From: Enterobacter kobei
GTDB lineage: Bacteria > Pseudomonadota > Gammaproteobacteria > Enterobacterales > Enterobacteriaceae
NCBI RefSeq assembly: GCF_018323985.1
Contig: NZ_AP024590.1
Coordinates: 3,348,001 to 3,412,000, forward strand
DNA: 64,000 nt
Direction of reading: 5' to 3'
Shown: in pieces, positions 50,785 through 60,139 of the stretch
How the letters are laid out: each line of letters opens with the position of its first letter
Position numbering within the stretch: position 1 is the first letter of the stretch
Program-made: the position numbers and the translations under genes
Notes under the pieces: model-generated
Told to the model about the DNA's origin: nothing
The model's input: only the letters and a program-made list of their open reading frames with translations
The model's database searches: none

Positions 50785-51417
50785 ATGAAACCTGCATCCG
50801 TAATCATTATGGACGAGCACCCTATTGTCAGAATGTCGATAGAGGTTTTGCTCAAAAAAAATGAAAACATCCATGTGGTTCTCAAAACAGACGATAGCCG
50901 AAAAACGCTTGAGTATCTGCGTAGCCAGCCGGTCGATCTGGTTATCCTGGATATTGAACTCCCCCGCACGGACGGGTTTACCTTACTCAAAAGAATCAAA
51001 AAGATACGACCAGAGACCAGCGTGCTGTTTCTGTCGTCAAAGTCAGAATCCTTTTATGCCGGGCGCGCCATCCGCGCCGGAGCAAACGGTTTTGTCAGTA
51101 AACGAAAGGATCTCAACGACATTTATAATGCTGTCGAAATGCTGCTGGCTGGCTATTCGTTTTTTCCTTCGAATACGCTCCAGTTAATTAATCATCCGGC
51201 ATCGCTTAAAGGTGAGATCCGCGATATGCCGCTATCAAATCGTGAAATCACAGTATTGCGTTATCTGGCAAATGGCCTGTCTAATAAAGACATTGCCGAA
51301 AAATTATTACTCAGCAATAAAACGATTAGCGCACATAAAGCGAATATTTTTTCCAAGCTCGGGGTACACAGCATTGTGGAGCTGATTGATTATGCCAAGG
51401 CTCATGAATTACTGTAA
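50785..51417 (+). CDS. fimZ: Response regulator FimZ
   Basis: A 210-residue NarL/FixJ-type response regulator. The receiver has the phosphoacceptor Asp56 in LVILDIELP, acidic residues in MDEHP (Asp10, Glu11) and Lys near 105 in FVSKRKD. The C-terminal LuxR HTH is LSNREITVLRYLANGLSNKDIAEKLLLSNKTISAHKANI. It is highly similar to E. coli and Salmonella FimZ, which binds the fimA promoter and represses flhDC, favouring fimbriae over flagella. It has no cognate kinase nearby. It converges with fimF, 21 bases away. Confidence 0.95.
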   Translation: MKPASVIIMDEHPIVRMSIEVLLKKNENIHVVLKTDDSRKTLEYLRSQPVDLVILDIELPRTDGFTLLKRIKKIRPETSVLFLSSKSESFYAGRAIRAGANGFVSKRKDLNDIYNAVEMLLAGYSFFPSNTLQLINHPASLKGEIRDMPLSNREITVLRYLANGLSNKDIAEKLLLSNKTISAHKANIFSKLGVHSIVELIDYAKAHELL

Positions 51418-51438
51418 TTGCAGCGTAATGCTGCGACT

Positions 51439-51957
51439 TTAATAATAATTGATCGTAAAGGTGGCTTCCGCGTCGGCGGCACCGGGCTGGACCTGATCCG
51501 TTAAGGCGATGTAATGGGCATAAAATGTCAGCGTTGCGTTGCCATTGCTGTCGACATCCACATAGCGGCTTGCCTGTTCAAGGGGGAGCCGGGTGCGATC
51601 GCTGTCCATAATTTCAATCGCCACGGCGTGCGCCATTGCGCTGTCGCGCAGCGCCAGTAATCCTGAACCCGCAACGGACCGGCCTGAAAAGGTGATCGAG
51701 GCCGCCCCCGGCGGGCAGCCGGTCAGCGCCAGCGTAAAGGGTACCGAGGGCGTCGTGCTGCCTGCGGCCGGTAATTGTTTCGTAGCCCAGATGCCCATTT
51801 TTACTGACTTGTTGCTGTCGCCCGCCTGCGCGGCGCAGGAATACGCGACTATCGTGCCGTGAAGTTCAATGTTGATCTCCCCAAGCGAGGTATCCGCATT
51901 AGTTTGCGAAACCACGGCCATCATAAGCCAGAATATAAGGCGAAATTTTGTGTGCAT
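51439..51957 (-). CDS. fimF: Minor fimbrial subunit FimF-like
   Basis: A 172-residue type 1 pilin-fold protein with a signal peptide (MHTKFRLIFWLMMAVVSQTNA), the two Cys of pilins (YSCAAQ; LTGCPP) and the C-terminal beta-zipper tyrosine motif ATFTINYY. It links the adhesin to the shaft or acts as tip fibrillum. It is the last gene of the fim operon, after fimH, as in Salmonella. Confidence 0.88.
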   Translation of the reverse strand: MHTKFRLIFWLMMAVVSQTNADTSLGEINIELHGTIVAYSCAAQAGDSNKSVKMGIWATKQLPAAGSTTPSVPFTLALTGCPPGAASITFSGRSVAGSGLLALRDSAMAHAVAIEIMDSDRTRLPLEQASRYVDVDSNGNATLTFYAHYIALTDQVQPGAADAEATFTINYY

Positions 51958-51966
51958 GTTGTCATC

Positions 51967-52971
51967 TCAGTCATAATCTACGCACAGATAGCCACGTGCG
52001 CTGAACGGCCCTTCCGCCGGTTTGTTGCCCGTGATACTCACCGGCCAGGCGCGAATACCGACGCGGGCTGCGGCATTATCATCCAGCGAGAACGGGATTT
52101 TGCTGGTCACATTATTTGGCGTCAGCGGGTTGCCGCTGGTATCCGCCACAATAAAACCCAGATCGGGATTGTCCGATACCATCGCCTTGCCTGAAGCCTG
52201 CTCAGCTTCCAGCCGCATCGACAAGTAAGCCTGCGCCGCCACGTTGGTACATTTGATCGCCACCGTCCGCGTTTGTGGCGACACGCTTTGCGGACGATTG
52301 CCCGCTCCGGCCTGGCTGAACAGCGCCGCATTGATGGTGCCAAAATCAAATTCCACCACCTGTCCGGCATTCACCTCACAGTGTTGCGGCACTTCCACTT
52401 TGCCGCTGTAGCTGATGGTGTAAACCGGCGTACTGAGCGCATCTGCGCTGTCGGTGGTGACATAGACCCTGAACATAATCTGCCGTGGGATCGGCACCAT
52501 ATTAATAAACGGACGTGTCACCTTAAGCCTGAAAATCAACCGCGAATCCATCACACCAAACGGTTTTTGTTTTGGCACATTAGGGTGCGTCCCCATGCGG
52601 ATGCTATTTTGGGGTGGGTAAAAGGTTCCGGCGTAGCTGTCGGTGATGCGCATCGCTCCCTGTAAATAGTCATTGAGACGCAGATACTGCCAGCCGTTTT
52701 CGTTGTTTTCGATGGGCAGCGTGGTGACATAGCTGCGATAGGTGTAATTCACCGTCGTGCCCGCCGGACAGGTAGCCTGCACGCCGATCCAGCCGGATTT
52801 TTCCGGTAACGTCACCACTTGACCGACCTGGTTATTGCTGCTGGTAAAGACGTTCGACAGGTCGTAATAAACATCTGTAGGTGTGCCGTTGCTGTTGTGG
52901 CACACCGTTGCACCGGCAGAGGTGGAGAGCAACAACAGCGCAACCGCCGTCAGCGGGGTAACTCTTTTCAT
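51967..52971 (-). CDS. fimH: Type 1 fimbrial tip adhesin FimH
   Basis: A 334-residue two-domain adhesin, close in length to Salmonella FimH (335). The signal peptide ends ...SAGA, followed by the N-terminal lectin domain (about 23-180) and the C-terminal pilin domain (about 190-334), which ends RGYLCVDYD. The N-terminus TVCHNSNGTPTDVYYDLSNVF resembles mannose-binding FimH of Salmonella. ATG 52971 is chosen because the longer frame enters fimD. It is five bases after the usher stop. Confidence 0.9.
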   Translation of the reverse strand: MKRVTPLTAVALLLLSTSAGATVCHNSNGTPTDVYYDLSNVFTSSNNQVGQVVTLPEKSGWIGVQATCPAGTTVNYTYRSYVTTLPIENNENGWQYLRLNDYLQGAMRITDSYAGTFYPPQNSIRMGTHPNVPKQKPFGVMDSRLIFRLKVTRPFINMVPIPRQIMFRVYVTTDSADALSTPVYTISYSGKVEVPQHCEVNAGQVVEFDFGTINAALFSQAGAGNRPQSVSPQTRTVAIKCTNVAAQAYLSMRLEAEQASGKAMVSDNPDLGFIVADTSGNPLTPNNVTSKIPFSLDDNAAARVGIRAWPVSITGNKPAEGPFSARGYLCVDYD

Positions 52972-52975
52972 GTCA

Positions 52976-55567
52976 TTATCCTTTTGGCTCGCAGGTGGCG
53001 CTTGCCAGGGTGATCGCCTGTTGCAGGCTGTCGTCTGGTAGTACATACGGAGCAGTGCAACGGGCGCGCTCGTCCTCTCCCCACTGGATCAGCAGCTTGC
53101 CTTTAAGCGGCAAACCACTCAGGTAGATTTGCCCGTCATCGCCCGCCATGCTGGTCACGCCGCTGGTTTGTTCGCGCACTACCGCACCAAACGGCACCGG
53201 GCGATCGCCGCGCCTGACGGTGATCACCGCCCGCACACCGATGCGCGTGTTGAAACTGGCGCGAACCAGCGCCCCCTGTGTCGGCACGACGCTGCTGACG
53301 TTGTTTTCCACATCGGTATGGTTATCCATGGTGTTGGTGTCTAAGGCGATACGGTTGTAGCGATAGACGGTGGCGTACGGCATCACCGCATAGCCGCGCC
53401 AGTCGGTTTTTACCCCGGTCTGATTTTCGATGCGCACGCCCTGCGCGCCCGGTGCTTTGATCAGCACGTTAGTGTCGCCGAGTGGCTGGCTGAGCGTGAT
53501 ACCGTCTGCATGGGCCACCGCGCCGCCGGAAAGCTGCCAGTTCACCTCATGCTGATCGCGGTCGTGGTTATAGCCCATCCCCAACGTGCCATAGGTGGCC
53601 TGCCAGTTAGCACTGACGCTGCCGCTACTGCCACCGGCGCTGCTGCGGCCCTGATTGACGTTGTAACTCAGGTTGCGCCCGTCCAGCAGCGTACCGCCGA
53701 TGCCGCTTTGCCAGCTGTTTTGCCCGTTGCTGTTGCGGCTGCTGTTCACAGTGGCGTAAGTCCGGTCAAGTACGCTGTCCCGCGAATAGCGTCTGCCACC
53801 GAATACGCTAAAAGGTACCGACAGGTTAAATGCGACGATCCGATCGGTGTCCTGCATCCCCACCGCCTCGTTCCATGACCATGACAGTGAATAGCTCATC
53901 CCACGCCAGCCGCTGGCATAACCCAGCTGATACCAGGCGCTGGTGTCGCGGGTGTTCCAGTAGGTTTGCTGATTTCCTGAAATATAGAGCGAGCCGAAAT
54001 CACCGAGGTTTTGCGAGATATTGACCTGAAAGCGTCCCTTTTTGCTGTAGCCGAGATTGTGATAACGGCGAAGCTCCGGGACCTTCCGCCGCGTGTCGGG
54101 CTGGTCATCTTCAACCTCATAACCTTCCATGTCGCGCCACGCCACATCGTTAAGGGTATAGAAGCCGCGCGTCGAGTAGCGATAGCCGAGCAACTGAAAG
54201 TTGGTGCCAAGATTATTAAGCGATTTAGCATAGAGAAAGCGTAACGACTGGCCAGTGTGCAGGCTGTCATCCGCCAGTTGGCTGCGCGCGTGCGTCAGGT
54301 CCAGCGACACTGCGCCCCAGTCACCCAGATTTTTTCCCGCGCCAAGCAGAAAAGCATGATAGCGCGACGCCAGCTGTGTACCGCCATAGGCGGTGTAACC
54401 CTGCGGCAGTCCGGCAATCAGCGTGCCCTGAGTAAAAAAGGGTGTCGACTGTTGGGCATTGCCGCTGCGGTATTCCCCGGCCACCAGGTCATATTTGATG
54501 CGCCCTTCCCGCTGTAACAGCGGCACCGTCGACCAGGGCACCATATAACGCTGCTGGCTACCGTCTTTTTCGTCAACCGTGACCTCCAGATCACCGCTTG
54601 AGGAGGTCGGATTCAGATCGGTAATGGCAAACGCGCCCGGCGTCACGTAGCGCTGGTCGATGACATAGCCGTTCTGCCGGATGGTTAAGCGCGCGGATGT
54701 ACGAGCGATGCCGCGCACGGTGGGCGCATAGCCCTGCAGGCTGTCGGGATACATGCCATCCGAGGAGTAAAGCCGCACCCCGCGAAAACCCAGACTGTCG
54801 AATACCGCGTTGCCGGTGTTGCTGTCGCCAGCCACCAGCTCACTTTTGAAGGGGATCACTGCCCGCTGTATCGAGGTACCGATATTCTTCCAGCTTTGCG
54901 TGCGGGAACCATGATGTTGTGAATAATTCCATGCGCCGTTATGACGTAAACGCCACGGCCCAAGATTCAGCCCGCTTTGCAGACTTAAAAAATAGTTATC
55001 GCTGTCGCTGCCGCGGTTACCGGTGAAACTGTAATTGAGCAGCCCGGCCGTGATGCCTTCATCCCATTCCGCAGGGGCTATGTAGCCACGGGCGCTGTTG
55101 ATCATTACGGCCTGCGGCAGGCTGATATTCAGACGCAGCGCGGCGAAATCAAACGCCGTTTCTGCGCCGGGTATCGCCTCGCTCAGCATGATGCATTCAC
55201 CCGATTTATACTGATCCAGCGCCGGAAATGCAGAAACGTTCACGCCCAGTTGCCGGAGCCATTCCTTATTAATACAGGGCGTTAAACCGCCTGACTTTTC
55301 ACTACCCGTTGCGGTGGTGGCGATAAAACGGATGTCCTGGGTGGCAATAAATTCATCGTTACGCCAGACATCCGCGCGATAAATACCCGGTGGCTGATGC
55401 CCCTTTTCGAAACGCGACAGATCCGCCACCGAGGCGGCGTCCGCGGACAGAAACGCCGGGTTAAAGTAGCTTTGGCTGTAGCCGACTGCCGGATATAGCG
55501 CCGCCAGCATGGACAGCGCCAGCCCGCTCAGCCGGGGGCCGTTGTGGTACTTTTTCATGACGCTCAT
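52976..55567 (-). CDS. fimD: Fimbrial outer-membrane usher FimD
   Basis: An 863-residue usher that takes chaperone-subunit complexes and assembles them through its 24-strand pore. The signal peptide ends near ...VGYSQS, and the N-terminal periplasmic domain (FNPAFLSAD...) follows. The plug lies within the barrel (~220-320), and the C-terminal domains include the conserved cysteine pair (RARCTAPYVLP ... ASATCEPKG). Nine bases after the chaperone stop. The start is ATG 55567, or the ATG three codons later. Confidence 0.94.
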   Translation of the reverse strand: MSVMKKYHNGPRLSGLALSMLAALYPAVGYSQSYFNPAFLSADAASVADLSRFEKGHQPPGIYRADVWRNDEFIATQDIRFIATTATGSEKSGGLTPCINKEWLRQLGVNVSAFPALDQYKSGECIMLSEAIPGAETAFDFAALRLNISLPQAVMINSARGYIAPAEWDEGITAGLLNYSFTGNRGSDSDNYFLSLQSGLNLGPWRLRHNGAWNYSQHHGSRTQSWKNIGTSIQRAVIPFKSELVAGDSNTGNAVFDSLGFRGVRLYSSDGMYPDSLQGYAPTVRGIARTSARLTIRQNGYVIDQRYVTPGAFAITDLNPTSSSGDLEVTVDEKDGSQQRYMVPWSTVPLLQREGRIKYDLVAGEYRSGNAQQSTPFFTQGTLIAGLPQGYTAYGGTQLASRYHAFLLGAGKNLGDWGAVSLDLTHARSQLADDSLHTGQSLRFLYAKSLNNLGTNFQLLGYRYSTRGFYTLNDVAWRDMEGYEVEDDQPDTRRKVPELRRYHNLGYSKKGRFQVNISQNLGDFGSLYISGNQQTYWNTRDTSAWYQLGYASGWRGMSYSLSWSWNEAVGMQDTDRIVAFNLSVPFSVFGGRRYSRDSVLDRTYATVNSSRNSNGQNSWQSGIGGTLLDGRNLSYNVNQGRSSAGGSSGSVSANWQATYGTLGMGYNHDRDQHEVNWQLSGGAVAHADGITLSQPLGDTNVLIKAPGAQGVRIENQTGVKTDWRGYAVMPYATVYRYNRIALDTNTMDNHTDVENNVSSVVPTQGALVRASFNTRIGVRAVITVRRGDRPVPFGAVVREQTSGVTSMAGDDGQIYLSGLPLKGKLLIQWGEDERARCTAPYVLPDDSLQQAITLASATCEPKG

Positions 55568-55575
55568 CGCCCCGC

Positions 55576-56268
55576 TCAGTGCAGGCTGACGGTGCGCACA
55601 GGCGTCACTGCCCCGTAATCATTCACCGTCTGAAAGGTCACGTCGCCGCGAGCGTTCCCGGAGAGCGCGAGCTGCGCGCTTTCTTTTGGAGCCACCATGA
55701 TGTTTTCCATCTTCTGGCCGCCCACGCGCACATTGACCAGCGTGATGAAATACGGTGATGGATTGGCGATCTCCAGTTGCTCGCCGGAACGGGCGAAGCG
55801 CAGCTGGCCCGGTGCGTCTTCCGGTGCGGTGGGGAGATGTTGTGGGCGGACAAACAGCTTAATGCGAGAAAGGATCGCCAGTTGCAGAACGTTTTTACCT
55901 TCCAGCGCGTTTTTGTCTACTGAGGGAATGGCCTTGACGTTCATCCAGAACAGCGATTCGCGGTCAGCGGGCAGCGGCTGACCGGCATAGACAATTCGCA
56001 GCGTGTTTTCACTTTTTGCTTCGCTGACAAACAGCGGTGGCGTGACGATAAAAGAGGCGCTCTTCTTCCCGCCACGATCGTCAATCCAGGCGTTGACCAG
56101 ATAGCGCGCGCTGGGGTCGCTGTTAGTAATGGCTAACGACGTCTGCTTCGCATCAGCGGGATAAATCACACGGGTCGCGCCTAACGCCACACCTCCGCTG
56201 GCTTGCGCATAAAACGAGGTGAGTAAGGCGACGGCAATAATAAGTCCTGCTTTTAAACAGTAAAGCAT
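55576..56268 (-). CDS. fimC: Periplasmic fimbrial chaperone FimC
   Basis: A 230-residue PapD-like chaperone that donates a beta strand to pilins and ferries them to the usher. After the signal peptide comes GGVALGATRVIYPADAKQTSLAI, with the conserved Arg and Lys of the subunit-carboxylate anchor (R in GATRV; K in ILSRIKLFVRP). The start is ATG 56268, which yields the Salmonella FimC length; ATG 56289 is also in frame with a weak site. Directly downstream of fimA; the fimI gene that lies between them in Salmonella is missing. Confidence 0.9.
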   Translation of the reverse strand: MLYCLKAGLIIAVALLTSFYAQASGGVALGATRVIYPADAKQTSLAITNSDPSARYLVNAWIDDRGGKKSASFIVTPPLFVSEAKSENTLRIVYAGQPLPADRESLFWMNVKAIPSVDKNALEGKNVLQLAILSRIKLFVRPQHLPTAPEDAPGQLRFARSGEQLEIANPSPYFITLVNVRVGGQKMENIMVAPKESAQLALSGNARGDVTFQTVNDYGAVTPVRTVSLH

Positions 56269-56399
56269 GGTGAAAAAGCCCTTTTGCATTCTTTTGTCTG
56301 ACGGAAAATAAATTCCAGCGTCATCTTTGGTGTAATAAGCGGAGGGGAAATTCAATGCCTCATCCATGAGGCAAATAGCATCCTTGAGCGTCTTACGGC

Positions 56400-56960
56400 T
56401 TATTCGTATTTCATCACGAAGGTCGCATCGGCATTTGCCTGGCCTGGCCTGGTGGTGGCCGCTGTCGCTTTATAACGGGCACTGAAACGCAGGGTGTTCG
56501 TGCCCTGTACCAGTGCCTGAGCAGTGGAGAAGGTCGCGCCATCAGGTTTCAGTACCGCCGATTTGTTATCGAGGATTTCGATGCCGACGCCGCCAGCGGT
56601 GGTGCCGTTATCACCGGAGGTCACGGCCAGCAGGGAGGTGTTAGTGGTATCGGCCTGGCCTGAGAACGCCACCGCAGCGGTTGCCGCCACGGTCGGATCG
56701 CAGTCGTTCAGCACGATGGTGAACGGGATCTGCGCAGAAGTATCGCCGACTTTACTAAAGGATGCAGTACGGTACTGACCGAGCGTCACCGTCTGCCCGG
56801 CAGATTTTGTACTCACGGCGCAGGCGGCATTCACCAGGTCACCTTCAAAATGAATGGTACCGCCGCTGACGCTAACCGGCGTGGGATCTTCAGCATGTGC
56901 CGCACCGGCAACCAGCATCAGGCCTGCAAAAAGAGTGGAGGCAATATTAGTCGATTTCAT
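56400..56960 (-). CDS. fimA: Major type 1 fimbrial subunit FimA
   Basis: A 186-residue pilin: signal peptide MKSTNIASTLFAGLMLVAGAAHA, then the subunit with donor strand SGGTIHFEGDLVNAACAVS, a Cys pair (Cys47-type and NDCDP) and the C-terminal ATFVMKYE beta-zipper end. It forms the rod. First gene of the operon. The upstream 280 bases separate it from divergent folD. No invertible element (fimS) or recombinase genes are present, consistent with FimZ/FimY rather than FimB/FimE control. Confidence 0.94.
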   Translation of the reverse strand: MKSTNIASTLFAGLMLVAGAAHAEDPTPVSVSGGTIHFEGDLVNAACAVSTKSAGQTVTLGQYRTASFSKVGDTSAQIPFTIVLNDCDPTVAATAAVAFSGQADTTNTSLLAVTSGDNGTTAGGVGIEILDNKSAVLKPDGATFSTAQALVQGTNTLRFSARYKATAATTRPGQANADATFVMKYE

Positions 56961-57242
56961 GGGTTTTCCTTTAAGTCATCCTTACTACCATGACAAAATG
57001 TCACCGCGCTAAAGTACTCACCTGACCGCGTCTGAAATATCCGTAAAAGCCTTTAGTGTCATAAGGTCTTTCTTATTGGAACGTAAGAATTAACAACCCG
57101 ATGTTTATTTCGCCTTGGGGTAAGCGCCTCTGTCACCGCACCGCCAGGCGTAAAAGCGCAAACGTTAACTGACAGCGCGCCGCACTTCTGACAAAATGTA
57201 CGCATCCCCCTTACATCTCATACAGACGGAATCATCTCTCTG

Positions 57243-58109
57243 ATGGCAGCAAAGATTATTGACGGTAAAACGATTGCGCAGCAGGTGCGCTCTGAGGTTG
57301 CGGAAAAAGTGCAGGCACGTCTGGCTGCAGGAAAACGCGCACCTGGGCTTGCCGTGGTGCTGGTTGGCAGCAACCCGGCTTCGCAAATCTATGTAGGCAG
57401 CAAACGCAAAGCGTGTGAAGAGGTCGGCTTTATCTCCCGCTCTTACGATCTGCCGGAAACCACCAGCGAAGCCGAACTGCTGACGCTTATCGATAAGCTC
57501 AATGCCGACAGCGCCATCGACGGTATTCTGGTGCAGCTGCCGCTGCCTGCGGGCATCGACAACGTGAAGGTGCTGGAGCGTATCGCGCCGGATAAAGACG
57601 TGGACGGCTTCCACCCGTATAACGTCGGTCGTCTGTGCCAGCGTGCCCCGCGTCTGCGCCCCTGCACGCCGCGCGGCATCGTTACGCTGCTGGAGCGTTA
57701 CAATATCGATACCTACGGCCTGAACGCCGTGGTGATTGGCGCATCGAATATCGTTGGCCGTCCGATGAGTATGGAACTGCTGCTCGCTGGCTGCACGACC
57801 ACGGTGACGCACCGCTTCACCAAAAACCTGCGCCAGCACGTTGAAAACGCCGATCTGCTGATCGTGGCGGTAGGTAAACCGGGCTTTATCCCCGGCGAGT
57901 GGATCAAAGAAGGCGCGATTGTTATCGATGTCGGCATTAACCGTCTCGAAAGCGGTAAAGTGGTGGGCGATGTGGTGTTTGACGACGCTGCCGCGCGCGC
58001 CGCTTATATTACCCCGGTACCGGGCGGTGTTGGACCGATGACGGTCGCCACACTCATCCAGAACACGCTACAGGCGTGCGAAGAATATCACGACGTTAAG
58101 GAAGCATAA
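57243..58109 (+). CDS. folD: Bifunctional methylene-THF dehydrogenase / methenyl-THF cyclohydrolase
   Basis: A 288-residue cytoplasmic enzyme that interconverts 5,10-methylene-THF and 10-formyl-THF with NADP. Active-site Lys54-region IYVGSKRKACEEVG and Tyr in the same loop, LVQLPLP, the NADP loop VIGASNIVGRPM and the cyclohydrolase-related PGGVGPMTVATL are all present. Identical in length to E. coli FolD (288). 1 base separates it from ybcJ. Next to fimA, as in Salmonella. Confidence 0.97.
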   Translation: MAAKIIDGKTIAQQVRSEVAEKVQARLAAGKRAPGLAVVLVGSNPASQIYVGSKRKACEEVGFISRSYDLPETTSEAELLTLIDKLNADSAIDGILVQLPLPAGIDNVKVLERIAPDKDVDGFHPYNVGRLCQRAPRLRPCTPRGIVTLLERYNIDTYGLNAVVIGASNIVGRPMSMELLLAGCTTTVTHRFTKNLRQHVENADLLIVAVGKPGFIPGEWIKEGAIVIDVGINRLESGKVVGDVVFDDAAARAAYITPVPGGVGPMTVATLIQNTLQACEEYHDVKEA

Positions 58110-58110
58110 G

Positions 58111-58323
58111 ATGGCAACATTCTCCCTGGGCAAACATCCGCATGTTGAACTCTGCGATCTGCTCAAGCTGGAAGGCTGGAGCGAAAGCGGCGCACAGGCG
58201 AAGATTTTTATCGCCGATGGCCTGGTGACAGTGGACGGCGCGGTGGAAACCCGCAAGCGCTGCAAGATCGTCGCCGGTCAGACCGTAAGCTTTAACGGGC
58301 AGAGCATCACCGTTACCGCCTGA
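58111..58323 (+). CDS. ybcJ: S4-domain RNA-binding protein YbcJ
   Basis: A 70-residue S4 RNA-binding domain protein (VELCDLLKLEGWSESGAQAKIFIADGLVTVDGAVETRKRCKI, the classic alpha-L motif). The E. coli orthologue sits beside folD too and has been linked to ribosome or RNA function. The ATG is one base after the folD stop, so the two are co-transcribed. It is followed by a GC hairpin CCCTCTCC / GGAGGG near 58,334-58,348 that may terminate the message. Confidence 0.93.
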   Translation: MATFSLGKHPHVELCDLLKLEGWSESGAQAKIFIADGLVTVDGAVETRKRCKIVAGQTVSFNGQSITVTA

Positions 58324-58475
58324 TCCCCCTTTACCCTCTCCGCCGGAGGGGGTAAAACCGCCCTTTCCCCTTCGCCCGCCAGGGTCATTTGCCGATCAAC
58401 CTCACATGAATAACAAAATCCTCTGACCCGCCATGCGATTTCAGTTGCGGACAAACCCCGCTTACCCGACATTAA

Positions 58476-58502
58476 GTATAACGTTTTAGTAGAACGTTAT
58501 AC
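58476..58502. promoter_or_regulatory. Inverted-repeat operator before the PTS permease gene
   Basis: GTATAACGTT (58476-58485), a 7-base spacer, and AACGTTATAC (58493-58502) are perfect inverted arms. Each arm contains the palindromic core AACGTT typical of LacI/GalR-family sites (MalI-like), so two operators may overlap here, 13 bases apart. It is 49 bases upstream of the permease start. Confidence 0.7.
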
Positions 58503-58550
58503 TCACAAAAATAAGCGCCTAAAAAGGCGTCTGCATTCGGGGGATAAGGC

Positions 58551-60050
58551 ATGACTATGCTGTCAGGTTTCATTAAATCGTTATCAAAATTGTCCATGAT
58601 TGGCCGCGCGTTGATGCTGCCAATTTCGTTGTTACCCGCCGCCGGTTTGTTGCTGGCGTTCGGTGATAAATTCCAGTTGCCGCTGATGATGAATGCCGGG
58701 GGCGTTATCTTTGATAACCTGCCGATGCTGTTCGCCATTGGTTCGGCGGTGGGTCTGGCGTCAGAGTCGGGAATTGCGGCGCTGTCGGCGGCAGTGTCGG
58801 TGTTTGTCACTAACATCACCATCGGTACGGTGTTGTCGATCACGCCGGAAATGGCCTCGCAGGGCGGTAAGTATGCGATGGTGGTCGGCATCCCGACCTT
58901 ACAGATGGGCGTGTTTGGCGGCCTGATCTGCGGCATCCTCGCCGCCTGGTGCTACAACCGCTTCCATACCTTGCAGTTGCCGGAATTCCTTGGCTTCTTC
59001 TCCGGTAAACGTTTTGTGGCCATTGCCACCGCGTTTCTCTCTTTCCTGCTCGGTCTGCTGCTGCCTTATGTCTGGGAGCACATTCAGTCAGGCATCGATG
59101 CGCTGTCGGTAGTGGTGAACGGCGATAATCAGGCAGCCTCGACCTTTATCTTCGGGCTGGTTGAACGTGCGCTGATCCCGCTCGGTCTGCATCACATCTG
59201 GTATCCATCCTTCTGGTACTCCTTCGGGGATTACACCACGCAGGCCGGTCAGGTTATTCATGGCGATCAGACTATCTGGTTCAAAATGCTGGAAGAAGGT
59301 GTGAAATCCTTCAGCAGCGACACCTACCAGAACGCGGGTAAATTCATGCAGGGCGAGTTCCCGCTGATGCTGTTCGCGTTGCCTGCGGCCTGTCTTGCGA
59401 TGTATCACGAAGCGCAGACCAAAAATAAAAAGATCGCCGCCGGTATTCTGTTCTCCGCCGCCCTCACCTGTTTCCTGACAGGGATCACCGAGCCGGTGGA
59501 ATTCACCTTTATCTTTGTGGCACCGGTGCTGTATGTATTTAACGCCATCATGGCGGGTCTGTCGTACATGTGTATGTATCTGCTGCATGCGCATATCGCC
59601 AAATCCTTCTCTGCGGGCTTTATCGACTACCTGTCCTTTGGCATCCTGCCGTCGTTCAACGGCTTCCAGACCAACTTCCTGAGCGCGATTATCGTTGGCG
59701 TGCCGATGGCGTTGATCTACTACTTCACCTTCCGCTTTGTGATCCGTCGCTTCGATGTCAAAACGCCGGGCCGCACGGAAATCACCGCCAGCGCCAGCGA
59801 TAAAACCGACGAAGAACTTGCCACGGAAATTTTTGCCCTGCTCGGTGGTGAGCAGAACATTAACTCGGTGGGCGCCTGCATCACGCGTTTACGTCTGGAA
59901 GTGACGAAAGGCACACTGGTAGATAAAGACGGGCTGAACAATCTCGGTGCCAGGGGCGTGGTATTCGTCGGTGATAAAGGCGTACAGGTCATTTTTGGTG
60001 CGCGCGCGCAATTTATCGCACAAACCATGTCCGGTATGATGGGCAGATAA
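58551..60050 (+). CDS. PTS sugar permease, glucose/GlcNAc/maltose family EIICB
   Basis: A 499-residue protein with an N-terminal membrane IIC domain (about 1-400; signature TGITEPVEFTFIFVAPVLYVFNAI) and a C-terminal IIB domain (about 415-495; phosphocysteine in SVGACITRLRLEV). There is no IIA domain, so EIIA-Glc is the likely phosphate donor. The substrate is uncertain; the family includes glucose, GlcNAc, maltose, arbutin and trehalose porters. It replaces ybcI of E. coli in the ybcJ-cysS interval. The divergent-free layout and the downstream LacI gene suggest a permease-regulator unit with no catabolic enzyme next to it. Confidence 0.86.
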   Translation: MTMLSGFIKSLSKLSMIGRALMLPISLLPAAGLLLAFGDKFQLPLMMNAGGVIFDNLPMLFAIGSAVGLASESGIAALSAAVSVFVTNITIGTVLSITPEMASQGGKYAMVVGIPTLQMGVFGGLICGILAAWCYNRFHTLQLPEFLGFFSGKRFVAIATAFLSFLLGLLLPYVWEHIQSGIDALSVVVNGDNQAASTFIFGLVERALIPLGLHHIWYPSFWYSFGDYTTQAGQVIHGDQTIWFKMLEEGVKSFSSDTYQNAGKFMQGEFPLMLFALPAACLAMYHEAQTKNKKIAAGILFSAALTCFLTGITEPVEFTFIFVAPVLYVFNAIMAGLSYMCMYLLHAHIAKSFSAGFIDYLSFGILPSFNGFQTNFLSAIIVGVPMALIYYFTFRFVIRRFDVKTPGRTEITASASDKTDEELATEIFALLGGEQNINSVGACITRLRLEVTKGTLVDKDGLNNLGARGVVFVGDKGVQVIFGARAQFIAQTMSGMMGR

Positions 60051-60070
60051 CCCGAAGCTGTTAAGGTGAT

Positions 60071-60101
60071 AACGTCTTCTGCCCATGCAGGAGACGTTTT
60101 C
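60071..60101 (+). terminator. Hairpin after the PTS permease gene
   Basis: AACGTCT / AGACGTT with an internal loop is followed by TT and an AT-rich sequence, between the permease and its regulator. It may be a partial terminator or stabilise the permease mRNA. Confidence 0.45.
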
Positions 60102-60139
60102 ATATTTGGCTGATTATCCGGTGATTTCAGGGAGCGCGT

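Noticed and set aside
56961..57242. Search for an invertible fimS-type switch before fimA
   Set aside because: I found no pair of perfect inverted repeats of the fimS kind and no FimB/FimE recombinase gene. Control is more likely by FimZ/FimY.
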